A DNA stretch of 64,000 nucleotides from Variovorax paradoxus. Its GTDB lineage: Bacteria > Pseudomonadota > Gammaproteobacteria > Burkholderiales > Burkholderiaceae_C. Below are positions 54,493 to 62,987 of this stretch, piece by piece. Position 1 is the first letter of the stretch; every line of letters begins with the position of its first letter. Below the pieces are notes generated by a model. It was not told the origin of the DNA. It did no database searches and saw only the letters and a program-made list of their open reading frames with translations. The stretch covers positions 1,608,501 to 1,672,500 of the forward strand of contig CP063167.1 of NCBI GenBank assembly GCA_016806145.1, read 5' to 3'. Made by a program: the position numbers and the translations under genes.

Positions 54493-55446
54493 ATGGCCGC
54501 CGCCAATCCACTCGACAGGCTCCGTGCCCGCAACCTCAACCTGCTGGTGCCGCTGCACGTGCTGCTGCAGACCTGCAGCGTGAGCCAGGCCGCCGAGCAG
54601 CTGGGAACGAGCGCCTCGGCCGTGAGCAAGCTGCTGCAGGCTTTGCGCGAGGAGCTCGGCGACCAGCTCCTGGTGCGTTCCTCCAACAAGATGTTCCTCA
54701 CGGACCGGGCCCGGCAGTTGCGGCCCGCCGTGGACCGCGCCATCGCCCAGTGCCGGCAGCTGTTCGACGAGGACGCCTTCGAACTCGCGCAGGTCGAGCG
54801 CGTGCTGGTGCTGGGCGCCAACGACTACATCCAGTCCACGCTGGGGGTCCGGCTGGCGCGCCTGCTGCGCCAGCATGCGCCCGGCGTGCAGCTCGTGATG
54901 CGCCCGATCGCCAAGGGCATCCCGCAGCTGCTGGCCGAAGGCGCGCTCGACCTGTGCATCGGCACCGAGAACCTCGAGGCGCGCGGCCTGCGCGTGCAGC
55001 CGCTGGCGCGCGAGCAGCTCGCCTGCATCACCCATCGCGAGAACGCCGCGGCACCCAGGCAGCTGTCGCTGGCCCAGCTCTGCGGCTGCGCGCACATCGA
55101 CGTGTCGCCCTCGGGCCTGGGCCTGCTGCCGGCCATCTTCGAGCGCCAGGCCCTGAACGCCGGGCAGAAGAGGAACGTGGTCATGACCGCGTCGAGCTAC
55201 ATGGCCTTGCCGGATCTGTTGCAGGGCACGAACGCCGTTTCCATGGTGCCGCGGCGGCTGCTCGGCCTGGCCAGCTTCGGCGAGCGGGTGCGCGAGATCG
55301 GCCTGCGTTTCCCCTCGCCCGAATTCGACCTGCGCCTGTACTGGCACAACATCACCCACACCGATGCCTTCGCGGTCTGGCTGCGCGATCGCCTGTTCGA
55401 GCTGACGCCCGTGCAGTCCGCACCGCCGCCCGCGAAGCGCCGCTAG
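54493..55446 (+). CDS. LysR-family regulator of the acyl-CoA operon
   Basis: 317 residues. HTH near 15-75 (LLVPLHVLLQTCSVSQAAEQLGTSASAVSKLLQALREEL) followed by the effector-binding domain. It is transcribed away from the enoyl-CoA hydratase gene over 137 bases, the classical layout for a LysR activator and its target. The ATG at 54493 matches the family N-terminus; upstream in-frame codons would overlap the operon promoter. Confidence 0.92.
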   Translation: MAAANPLDRLRARNLNLLVPLHVLLQTCSVSQAAEQLGTSASAVSKLLQALREELGDQLLVRSSNKMFLTDRARQLRPAVDRAIAQCRQLFDEDAFELAQVERVLVLGANDYIQSTLGVRLARLLRQHAPGVQLVMRPIAKGIPQLLAEGALDLCIGTENLEARGLRVQPLAREQLACITHRENAAAPRQLSLAQLCGCAHIDVSPSGLGLLPAIFERQALNAGQKRNVVMTASSYMALPDLLQGTNAVSMVPRRLLGLASFGERVREIGLRFPSPEFDLRLYWHNITHTDAFAVWLRDRLFELTPVQSAPPPAKRR

Positions 55447-55503
55447 CACGCGCAACGCCCCCGTACACTGCGTACCCCTCGATTTCATCCCAGCCCGACC
55501 GCC

Positions 55504-56412
55504 ATGAAACTGAGTCAACTCCGCTCGTTCCTCAGCGTCGCCGAGCATGGGAGCATCCGGGCCGCGGCGCGCGCGCTCGGCATGTCGCAGCCGGCCGTGA
55601 CCCAGGCGATGCGCGAGCTGGAGCTGTCGGTCGACGCGCCGCTGCTGCAGCGCGGCACGGCCGGTGTCGAGCTCACGGTGTATGGCCGCTCGCTGGTGCG
55701 CCGGGCCAGCGTGATCCAGCGCGAGATGGAGCGCGCGGTGGCGGAGATCGAGGAGATCCGCGACGGCAGCTCGGGCCTGATCTCGATCGCGATCTCCACC
55801 GCCGTCGCCTTCGAGATCCTGCCGAAGGCCTTCGCTGCGTTCCGTGCGCGCTTCCCGCACGTCGAGGTCCGCTTCAACGAAGCCTCGATCCCGCACACGC
55901 TGCCGCGCATCCTCGACGGAACGGTGGACTTCATGGTCGCGCACATGCTGCCCGGCTCGCTGGCCGACTGGGAGGTCAAGCGCCTGTTCCGCACCGCCAT
56001 GGTGGCGGTGGCGCGCGAGGGCCATCCGATCCTGGAAGCGGCGGACACCGACCGCTTCGCCGAGTGGGAATGGCTGCTGCCCTACGACGACGAGAGCGCG
56101 CCCGCGCTGGTGCGCCAGCTGTTCGCGCCGAAGCGCATCGCGCCGCCGACGCAGGTGGTGCGCTGCACCTCGACGGCGATCGGCCTGAAGCTCGTGGGCG
56201 AGAGCGACCTGGTCGGGGTGTTCGTCGACACGATGAACCGCGAGGAGTTTCCGCACTACGGCCTGGTGAAGGTGCCCCTGTGCGACCCGCTCGCGGCGCT
56301 CGACGTCAGCGTGATCTCGCGGCCCGGCTCGGTGCTGAGCCCGGCGGCGCAGAACTTCCTCGATTGCCTGCGCCATGAAGCGGCGATGAAAGGCAACGCC
56401 TATCACCCCTGA
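55504..56412 (+). CDS. LysR-family regulator
   Basis: 302 residues. The start MKLSQLRSFLSVAEHGSIRAAARALGMSQPAVTQAMRELE is a textbook LysR HTH, with the effector domain after about residue 90. It precedes, on the same strand, an MFS transporter and a peptidase-like gene and may control them. It is distinct in sequence from the LysR gene upstream. Confidence 0.93.
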   Translation: MKLSQLRSFLSVAEHGSIRAAARALGMSQPAVTQAMRELELSVDAPLLQRGTAGVELTVYGRSLVRRASVIQREMERAVAEIEEIRDGSSGLISIAISTAVAFEILPKAFAAFRARFPHVEVRFNEASIPHTLPRILDGTVDFMVAHMLPGSLADWEVKRLFRTAMVAVAREGHPILEAADTDRFAEWEWLLPYDDESAPALVRQLFAPKRIAPPTQVVRCTSTAIGLKLVGESDLVGVFVDTMNREEFPHYGLVKVPLCDPLAALDVSVISRPGSVLSPAAQNFLDCLRHEAAMKGNAYHP

Positions 56413-56490
56413 AGAGTGCTTGTCTTCCGGCCGCAGATCGCTGCTCCTAGCATCCGCCATCGCAACAAAAGGCATGGCCAGGAGACAGCA

Positions 56491-57858
56491 ATGGGTACCC
56501 AGACAAGTGGCGTCGCGCCACCGCTATCGAAGCGAAAGGCGGTGACGGCGATCACGGTCGGCAACGCGCTGGAGTTCTACGACTTCACCGTCTACGGCTT
56601 CATGACGAGCATCATCGGGCGGATCTTCTTCCCCTCCCTGAGTCCCTACGCGCAGCTGCTGCTGGCGGTGGCCAGCTTCGGCGTCGGCTTCCTCGCGCGG
56701 CCGCTCGGTGGCGTGGTGATCGGCGCCTATGCCGACCGCCATGGCCGCAAGAAGGCGATGGGGCTGACCATCGGCCTCATGGCGCTGGGCTGCGCCATGA
56801 TCGCTGCGGCACCCACGCCCGCGCAGATCGGGCTGGCGGCGCCGGCGATCATCGTGCTGGCGCGGCTGATCCAGGGCTTCTCCGCAGGCGGCGAGGTCGG
56901 TGCATCGACGGCCATGCTGGTCGAGTACGCGGGCCGCAACGAGCGCGCCTTCATGGCCAGCTGGCAGGTCGCGAGCCAGGGCATGGGCGTGATGTTTGGC
57001 GCGCTCGTCTCGAGCACCGTGATCTCGGTGCTGGCGCCGGCCGATCTCGAGAGCTGGGGCTGGCGGCTGCCCTTCGTGCTCGGCATCCTGATCGCGCCGG
57101 TGGGCATGTACATCCGCACGCGCCTGCACGAGACCCATGTCGACGCGCCGAAGCCATCGGTCTCCGGCGGAACAGGAGAAACGGGCGGCAAGATCGGCCT
57201 GCTGCTGCGCCACCACTGGAAGCAACTGATCCAGGCCAGCCTGCTGTTCCTCTCGTGCACGGTCGGCATCTACGTGGTCGCGTTCTACATGCCGACGTAC
57301 GCGGCCCGGGAGCTCGGGCTGCCGGTGCAGGTCGGCATCTGGGCCGGCGTGGTGTTCGGCATCGTGAACCTGCTCGTCGCGCCGCTGTCGGGCCTGCTGG
57401 CCGACTGGCTGCGGCGCAAGCCGGTGATCTTCTGGTCGCGCGTGGTGTTGCTGCTGCTGGTGTTCCCGTGCTTCCACTGGCTGCTCGCCGCGCCTTCGCC
57501 GGGGCGCCTGTACGTGGTCGTCGGCCTGCTCAGCGTGTGCCTGACCTCGCAGTTCCCCGCGCTGCTGGTGATGCTCACCGAGATCTTCCCGAAGCATGTG
57601 CGCGCCAGCGGGCTCTCGACCGTCTACAGCGTGGTGGTCGCGGTCTTCAGCGGCTTCTCGCCCTTCGTGCTGACCTGGCTGGTGCACGAGACCGGCGACA
57701 AGCTGGCGCCGGCCTGGTACCTGGTGGCCGTGACCGTGGTCTCGACCCTCGTCATGCCCTGGCTCGTGGACCGCACCGGCGAGGACCTCGATGCGGAGAG
57801 TCCAAGGGAAGCGCCGCCCCGTGTTCGCGGCGCGATGCCGGTGGGGAGCTTCAAGTGA
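56491..57858 (+). CDS. MFS transporter, metabolite:H+ symporter (MHS) type
   Basis: 455 residues with twelve predicted membrane helices. GNALEFYDFTVYGFM near residue 25 and the loop GAYADRHGRKKAM are hallmarks of the MHS group (citrate, ketoglutarate, proline/betaine, shikimate carriers). GGAG lies 7 bases before the ATG. Its stop overlaps the GTG of the next gene (GTGA), so the peptidase-like protein is made with it and probably works on the imported compound. Confidence 0.93.
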   Translation: MGTQTSGVAPPLSKRKAVTAITVGNALEFYDFTVYGFMTSIIGRIFFPSLSPYAQLLLAVASFGVGFLARPLGGVVIGAYADRHGRKKAMGLTIGLMALGCAMIAAAPTPAQIGLAAPAIIVLARLIQGFSAGGEVGASTAMLVEYAGRNERAFMASWQVASQGMGVMFGALVSSTVISVLAPADLESWGWRLPFVLGILIAPVGMYIRTRLHETHVDAPKPSVSGGTGETGGKIGLLLRHHWKQLIQASLLFLSCTVGIYVVAFYMPTYAARELGLPVQVGIWAGVVFGIVNLLVAPLSGLLADWLRRKPVIFWSRVVLLLLVFPCFHWLLAAPSPGRLYVVVGLLSVCLTSQFPALLVMLTEIFPKHVRASGLSTVYSVVVAVFSGFSPFVLTWLVHETGDKLAPAWYLVAVTVVSTLVMPWLVDRTGEDLDAESPREAPPRVRGAMPVGSFK

Positions 57859-58943
57859 AACCCACGAGCCATTTCGCGGCGACCTATGCCGCGGCACGCG
57901 AGCGCTTTCTCGCGAGCGCGGACGTGGCGGGGCTCGCGGTCGCCTCGCATGCGATCGACGGCGTGCGCGGCGCGCAGGGCGAGGAGCTCGCGATGGACGT
58001 CGTGCGGGTCGGCGATCCGCAGGCCGACAAGCTGCTGGTCCTGACCTCCGCGATCCACGGCGTCGAGGGCTTCTGCGGCTCGGGTTGCCAGTCGGCGATG
58101 CTCGTGGACGAGCCGCTGCTGGCCACGGCCGAGCGCATGGGCGTCGGCCTGCTGTTCGTGCATGCGGTCAATCCTTTCGGCTTCTCGCACCTGCGCCGCG
58201 TCAACGAAGACAACGTGGACGTGAACCGCAACTTCGTGCGCTTCGAGGAGGCGCGTGCGCCGAACCACGGCTATGCCGAGCTCGAGCCCCTGCTGCTTCC
58301 GCCCGCATGGCCTCCGGGCCCCGAGGAGGCCGCGCGGCTCGATGCCTGGATCGGCGCGCACGGCGTCGAGGCCTACGGGCAGTCGGTGTTCCAGGGGCAA
58401 TACGACTCGCCCACGGGCATGTTCTACGGCGGCAGCCGCGCGACCTGGAGCAACCGGACGATCCGGCGGGTTCTTCGGCACGAGGGCGCCGCGGCGAAGC
58501 AGGTGGGGTGGATCGATCTGCACACCGGGCTCGGCCCGCGCGGCCACTGCGAGAAGGTGTTCATCGGCAGGCGCGGCGAGATCGACCGGGCCCGGACCTG
58601 GTGGGGCGCGGATGTCATCTCGACCGAGCGCGACGATTCGGTGATGTACGAGATCAGCGGCCCGATGGTGACGATCCTCGCGGAGGAATGCCCCAACGCA
58701 CTGGGCACCACGATCGCGCTCGAGTTCGGCACCGTGCCGCTGCTGCGGATGATCGATGCGCTGCGCGCCGACCACTTCTGCTGGCGGGCCGAGCCACCGG
58801 TCGCGCCGCGGCTCCAGGCCGAGGCCGGGCAGGAGCTGAAGGCTTGCTTCTACGTCGACGATGCCGACTGGCAGGGCATGGTCTTCGGCCAGGCGCGCAC
58901 GGCGGTCGTGCAGGCCCTGTGCGGGCTCGGCGCTTCGGCGTGA
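57855..58943 (+). CDS. DUF2817 (M14-like) zinc hydrolase
   Basis: 362 residues. SAIHGVEGFCGS holds His68 and Glu71, a carboxypeptidase-like H-x-x-E zinc pair, and GWIDLHTGLGPRG contains the third ligand His. NEDNVDVNRNF carries the Arg of the substrate site. This matches the DUF2817 family, a branch of the M14 metallocarboxypeptidase clan with few characterised members. It has no signal peptide, so it is cytoplasmic. It is coupled to the transporter gene. Confidence 0.87.
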   Translation: MKPTSHFAATYAAARERFLASADVAGLAVASHAIDGVRGAQGEELAMDVVRVGDPQADKLLVLTSAIHGVEGFCGSGCQSAMLVDEPLLATAERMGVGLLFVHAVNPFGFSHLRRVNEDNVDVNRNFVRFEEARAPNHGYAELEPLLLPPAWPPGPEEAARLDAWIGAHGVEAYGQSVFQGQYDSPTGMFYGGSRATWSNRTIRRVLRHEGAAAKQVGWIDLHTGLGPRGHCEKVFIGRRGEIDRARTWWGADVISTERDDSVMYEISGPMVTILAEECPNALGTTIALEFGTVPLLRMIDALRADHFCWRAEPPVAPRLQAEAGQELKACFYVDDADWQGMVFGQARTAVVQALCGLGASA

Positions 58944-58967
58944 CCGGGTGCGCGGCGCGGCGGATGG

Positions 58968-59675
58968 TCAGGCGGCGCGCCCGCTCTTCCTGCGGCCGCC
59001 GGCCTTCGCGCCATGGCTCGCCAATCCGGCGAAGTCCACGATCCTGATCCGGGGTCCGTCGAGCTGCACCAGCCCGTCGGCCCTCAGCGCGCGCAGCGCC
59101 ATGTTGGTCCGCTGGCGCGACAGCCCGCACAGGTTGGCGAGCTGGTGCTGCGGCAGGGCCAGCGTGTCGCCATCGTCGCCCTGGGCCAGCAGCGAGAGGC
59201 AGCGCGCGACGCGCATGTCGGGCGCCAGCATGCGCGAGGCTTCGAGCAGGGCCGTGACCGTGCCCATGCGCTGGTTGAGGTTGTTGAGCAGGAAGTTGTT
59301 GAACGGCACGCTCTGCGCGAGCAGCAGCTCGAAGGTGGGTGCGGGCAGCAGGCAGACGCGGCTCGCGCGCACCGCGATCACGTCGTAGCGCCGCTGCTCG
59401 CGCTTGAGCATCGAGCCTTCGCCGCCCCATTCGCCCTCGCGCAGGAAATGCAGCGTGGTCTCGCTGCCATCGGCGGCGGTCACGGACATCTGCAGGAAGC
59501 CGCTGTCCACGCCGATCCAGTGCGCGGCGGTCTCGCCCACCCGGGCCACGCATTCGCCGATCGCGGCCTCCTTCTCGACCAGGGTGGCGCGCACCAGCGC
59601 CTGTTGCGCCGGTTCCAGCGTGGCGAACCAGGCGGTGCGGTCGAGCAGGGAGGTGGTCGGTGGGGCGGGCTTCAT
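58968..59675 (-). CDS. Crp/Fnr-family regulator
   Basis: 235 residues with a cyclic-nucleotide-binding-like domain (about 20-140; EGEWGGEGSMLKREQRRYDVIAV) and a C-terminal winged helix (LANLCGLSRQRTNMALRALRADG). There are no Fnr-type cysteine clusters. The residues that hold cAMP in Crp (R-S-S-A) are not seen, so the ligand is unknown. A perfect 16-base palindrome ends 3 bases before its ATG and is probably its own operator. It diverges from a crotonase gene. Confidence 0.9.
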   Translation of the reverse strand: MKPAPPTTSLLDRTAWFATLEPAQQALVRATLVEKEAAIGECVARVGETAAHWIGVDSGFLQMSVTAADGSETTLHFLREGEWGGEGSMLKREQRRYDVIAVRASRVCLLPAPTFELLLAQSVPFNNFLLNNLNQRMGTVTALLEASRMLAPDMRVARCLSLLAQGDDGDTLALPQHQLANLCGLSRQRTNMALRALRADGLVQLDGPRIRIVDFAGLASHGAKAGGRRKSGRAA

Positions 59676-59678
59676 GGA

Positions 59679-59694
59679 TGTCGTTGCAACGACA
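59679..59694. promoter_or_regulatory. Perfect palindrome between Crp/Fnr and crotonase genes
   Basis: TGTCGTTGCAACGACA reads the same on both strands. Its TGTCG...CGACA ends recall TGTGA...TCACA of Crp, but with a shorter centre. It abuts the regulator's start codon and lies 50 bases before the crotonase ATG, so it could block one gene and control the other. Confidence 0.6.
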
Positions 59695-59744
59695 GCGCGA
59701 TGCGCGTGTCTTCACGATAGTAAGCACTTCAACAGGAGACGCCA

Positions 59745-60560
59745 ATGACCGTGAGAACCGAGAAGGATGGGGCGGTGTGGACCGTAATCCACAGCCGCTT
59801 CGACGAAGCGCGCAACGCGATGGACCCCGACAGCGCCGACGCGCTGGTCGAGCAGCTGCAGGCCTTCGACCGCGATCCGCAGGCGCGCGTCGCGGTGCTG
59901 TGGGGCGAGGGCGGCGCCTTCTGCGCCGGCTGGGACCTCAAGTACGCGAGCACGCTGGCGGACCGCAAGCGCTTCGACCAGGACATCGTGCGCGGCCTGG
60001 CGTTTCCGATGGGCGCCAACGCGGCACCGCGGGGACCGCTGGGGCCGACGCGGCTGGAGCTGTCGAAGCCCGTGATCGCGGCGGTGGAAGGCCCCGCGGT
60101 GGCGGGCGGCATGGAACTCGCGCTGTGGTGCGACATCCGCGTGATGGCCGAGAGCGCCTACTTCGGCGTCTATTGCCGCCGCTGGGGCATCCCCTTGCTC
60201 GATGGCGGCGCGGTGCGCCTGCCGCGGCTGGTGGGGCAGGGCCGCGCGATGGAGATCATCCTCACCGGCCGCAAGGTGCCGGCCGAGGAGGCGCTGCGCA
60301 TCGGCATGTGCGAGCAGCTGGTGCCGCATGGCGAGGCGCGGCAGGCGGCCGAGGCGATGGCCAGGGAGATCGCGCGCTTTCCGCAGGCCGCCGTGCGGGC
60401 CGATCGCCGCACGGTCCACGAGAGCCATGGGCTGCCGCTGCGCGATGCGATGCGCGTGGAGTGGGCCAACGGCGTGGAGGCGCACCACCAGGAAGGCGCC
60501 GATGGCGCGGGCCGCTTTGCGTCGGGACTGGGGCGCGGCGGCGACTTCGGCCGCATCTGA
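59745..60560 (+). CDS. Crotonase/enoyl-CoA hydratase family protein
   Basis: 271 residues. AFCAGWDLKYA and GPAVAGGMELALWCDIRV are the two oxyanion-hole segments; RRWGIPLLDGGAVRLPRLVG follows, where hydratases carry a catalytic Glu, so the exact reaction is open. AGGAG 7 bases upstream sets the ATG. It diverges from the Crp/Fnr gene and converges with the DNA polymerase gene, with no spacer after its stop. Confidence 0.92.
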   Translation: MTVRTEKDGAVWTVIHSRFDEARNAMDPDSADALVEQLQAFDRDPQARVAVLWGEGGAFCAGWDLKYASTLADRKRFDQDIVRGLAFPMGANAAPRGPLGPTRLELSKPVIAAVEGPAVAGGMELALWCDIRVMAESAYFGVYCRRWGIPLLDGGAVRLPRLVGQGRAMEIILTGRKVPAEEALRIGMCEQLVPHGEARQAAEAMAREIARFPQAAVRADRRTVHESHGLPLRDAMRVEWANGVEAHHQEGADGAGRFASGLGRGGDFGRI

Positions 60561-62987
60561 TCACTCCTCGAACAGGCGCGACTGCGACGAGGTCAGCGCC
60601 GAGAAGCTCTCGCCCATCGGCTGCAGGATCGCGTCCGCGATCGGCCGCAGCTGCTTCGCGAGGTAGTGCTCGTAGTCGATGCGCGACTGCCGCGCTTCCA
60701 GCGGCTCGGGCCCATTGCGCGTCATCACGTACTGGATCCAGCCGCCGTTCTGGTACTGGCGCGGCCGCTGGGCCCGGTCGTTGAACGCATCGGCGATGCG
60801 CGCCGCGCGCACCTGCGGCGGCACGTTGACCTGGTAGTCGTCGAGCCGATGGCGCAGGCGCTTGCGGTAGACCAGCAGCTCGTCCTTGGCGCCTGCCAGC
60901 ATCGAGCGCGTGTAGTCGGTGACGAAGTCGCGGTAGGGCTCGTCGTGGAAGATGCGCGACAGCAGCCCTTCCTGGAACTGGCGCGCGAGCAGGGTCCAGT
61001 CGCTGCGCGCCATCTCGAGGCCGCGATAGACCATCTCCTCCTTGCCCCCGGCATCGACGCTCAGGCCCGCATAGCGCTTCTTGCTGCCGATCTCCGAGCC
61101 GCGGATGGTGGGCATGAAGAACTTCTTGTAGTGGGTGTCGAACTCGATCTCGAGGAAGTTGCGCAGTCCCTGCCCGTCGTGCAGGGTGCGGGTCCACCAG
61201 GCGTTGATCTCGGTGGTGAGCGCCGCCGCGATGGCATGCGCGTCCTCGCTGGAATGCGCGCGCTTGAGCCAGATGAAGATCGAGTCGGTGTCGCCGTAGA
61301 TGACCTCGTAGCCGCGTTCCTCCACGAAGTCGCGCGTGAGCCGCATCATCTCGTGGCCGCGCAGCGTGATGGCGGACACCAGGTCGGGATTGAAGAAGCG
61401 GCAGTCGGACGCGCCCAGCACGCCTGCGAAGGAGTTCATCAGCAGCTTCAGCGCCTGCGACAGCGGTTCGTTCTTCGCGCGCTTGGCCTCGTCGCGCGCA
61501 TGCCAGAAGGTGCTGACGATCTCGGGCAGGCAGTGCCTGTCGCGCGAGAACAGCGTGCCGTTCGGGCCCTTCACGCCGGCGGCCGGGTCTTGCGCGCGCG
61601 TGCCTTCCACCAGCCCCACGGGGTCGACGAGGAAGGTGCGGATGATCGATGGATAGAGGCTCTTGTAGTCGAGCACCACGACCGAGTCGTAGAAGCCGGG
61701 CTTGGAGTCCATCACGTAGCCGCCCGGATAGGCCTTGCTGAGGATCTCGCCGACGTTGGGTGCCACGTAGCCCAGCCGGTGCATGCGCGGCAGGTAGTGG
61801 TGGCTGAACGCGGCGATGGAGCCGCCGAAGTGGTCGGCCTGCAGGCCCGTGGTCTGCGCGCGCTCCAGCACGAAGCTCAGCAGCTTCGTCTTCTCGAAGA
61901 TGCGCAGCACCAGCTCGCAGTCGCGGATGTTGTAGGTGGCGAGCGCCGGCTTGTCCTGCTGGTAGCGGCGCTCGATCTCGGCCATCTTGTCGTACTCGTC
62001 GCCGATGGCCTTGCCTTCGCCGAGCAAGGCCTGCGACACCGACTCGAGGCTGAAGGACGGAAAGCTCCACATCCCGGAGCGCAGCGCCTCGATGCCGTCG
62101 ATGATCACGCGGCCCGCGGTGGTCGCGAACAGGTAGCCCTGCTTGCCCGGATGCGTGCGCCATTCGAAGGGCCGGCGTTCGCGGCCCGGCAGCAGCGGCA
62201 CGCCGGCGGTGTCGGCCGTCTTCTGCAGCACGCGCAGGTCGAACTGGATCACGCTCCAGCCGACGATGACGTCGGGGTCGTTGTGTTCGAACCAGTCGTT
62301 GAGGCGCTCGATCATCGCCTTGCGGCTGGCGCAGTAGACGAGCGAGAAGCCCAGCGGCTCGCTCGCCGCCTGCGCGGGCGCCTCGCCCAGCATGTAGACC
62401 ACGCGCTCGCCGGTGCCGTCGAGCGCGATCGAGTAGAGCTCCTCGTGCTGGCTGGTCTCGATGTCGAGCGACACCACCTTGAGTCGAGGCCGGTAGGCGG
62501 GCGCGGGCTTGAGCCGCGGATCGACGATGGCGGCGCCGTCGGGCCGGCCGCCTTCCACCAGCGTGCCCGCCGTGATGAAGCGCTCCATCAGGTAGCGGTC
62601 GTGCGGCCGGATGTCGGCCTCGAGCAGTGGAATGCCCTTCGCCTCGAGCAGCCGCACCAGCCGCTTGAGCTGGCGGAAATGCGTGACGTAGACGCCGACG
62701 ACCGGCTCCTGGCCGAAGGTCTTGAGCGCGAGTTCGCGCAGCTGCAGGCCCGGCAGCTCCGCGGCGTGGGCTTCCACCGCCTGCCTGTGCTTCGCCGCGA
62801 CGAAGGCAACCGAGGTCTGGGCGTTGAGCAGCACCTTGCGCGGGCCCTCGTCGGTGGCGAGCCAGAACTCGATCTCGGTGCCGCCCGGCGCATCGCGCCA
62901 GCGCCGGGTGAGGATGAATCCCTGGAGTTCGGTGGACGGCACGGGCGGCTGGAGATCGGGTGGAGCGGGAGGGTGCTGGATTCTCAC
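60561..62987 (-). CDS. polB: DNA polymerase II (family B)
   Basis: 808 residues against 783 in E. coli Pol II. Exonuclease motifs: Exo I LDIETS (Asp175, Glu177), Exo II VGWSVIQFDLRVL (a Ser where E. coli has Asn), Exo III YNIRDCEL. Polymerase motifs: A LDYKSLYPSII, B LKLLMNSFAGVLG, C YGDTDSIF. All catalytic carboxylates are present, so it should be an active proofreading polymerase for lesion bypass or restart. It begins with a GTG overlapping the stop of the aminotransferase gene, an unusual pairing. LexA control is known in E. coli, but I see no site because the promoter lies outside the window. Confidence 0.95.
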   Translation of the reverse strand: MRIQHPPAPPDLQPPVPSTELQGFILTRRWRDAPGGTEIEFWLATDEGPRKVLLNAQTSVAFVAAKHRQAVEAHAAELPGLQLRELALKTFGQEPVVGVYVTHFRQLKRLVRLLEAKGIPLLEADIRPHDRYLMERFITAGTLVEGGRPDGAAIVDPRLKPAPAYRPRLKVVSLDIETSQHEELYSIALDGTGERVVYMLGEAPAQAASEPLGFSLVYCASRKAMIERLNDWFEHNDPDVIVGWSVIQFDLRVLQKTADTAGVPLLPGRERRPFEWRTHPGKQGYLFATTAGRVIIDGIEALRSGMWSFPSFSLESVSQALLGEGKAIGDEYDKMAEIERRYQQDKPALATYNIRDCELVLRIFEKTKLLSFVLERAQTTGLQADHFGGSIAAFSHHYLPRMHRLGYVAPNVGEILSKAYPGGYVMDSKPGFYDSVVVLDYKSLYPSIIRTFLVDPVGLVEGTRAQDPAAGVKGPNGTLFSRDRHCLPEIVSTFWHARDEAKRAKNEPLSQALKLLMNSFAGVLGASDCRFFNPDLVSAITLRGHEMMRLTRDFVEERGYEVIYGDTDSIFIWLKRAHSSEDAHAIAAALTTEINAWWTRTLHDGQGLRNFLEIEFDTHYKKFFMPTIRGSEIGSKKRYAGLSVDAGGKEEMVYRGLEMARSDWTLLARQFQEGLLSRIFHDEPYRDFVTDYTRSMLAGAKDELLVYRKRLRHRLDDYQVNVPPQVRAARIADAFNDRAQRPRQYQNGGWIQYVMTRNGPEPLEARQSRIDYEHYLAKQLRPIADAILQPMGESFSALTSSQSRLFEE

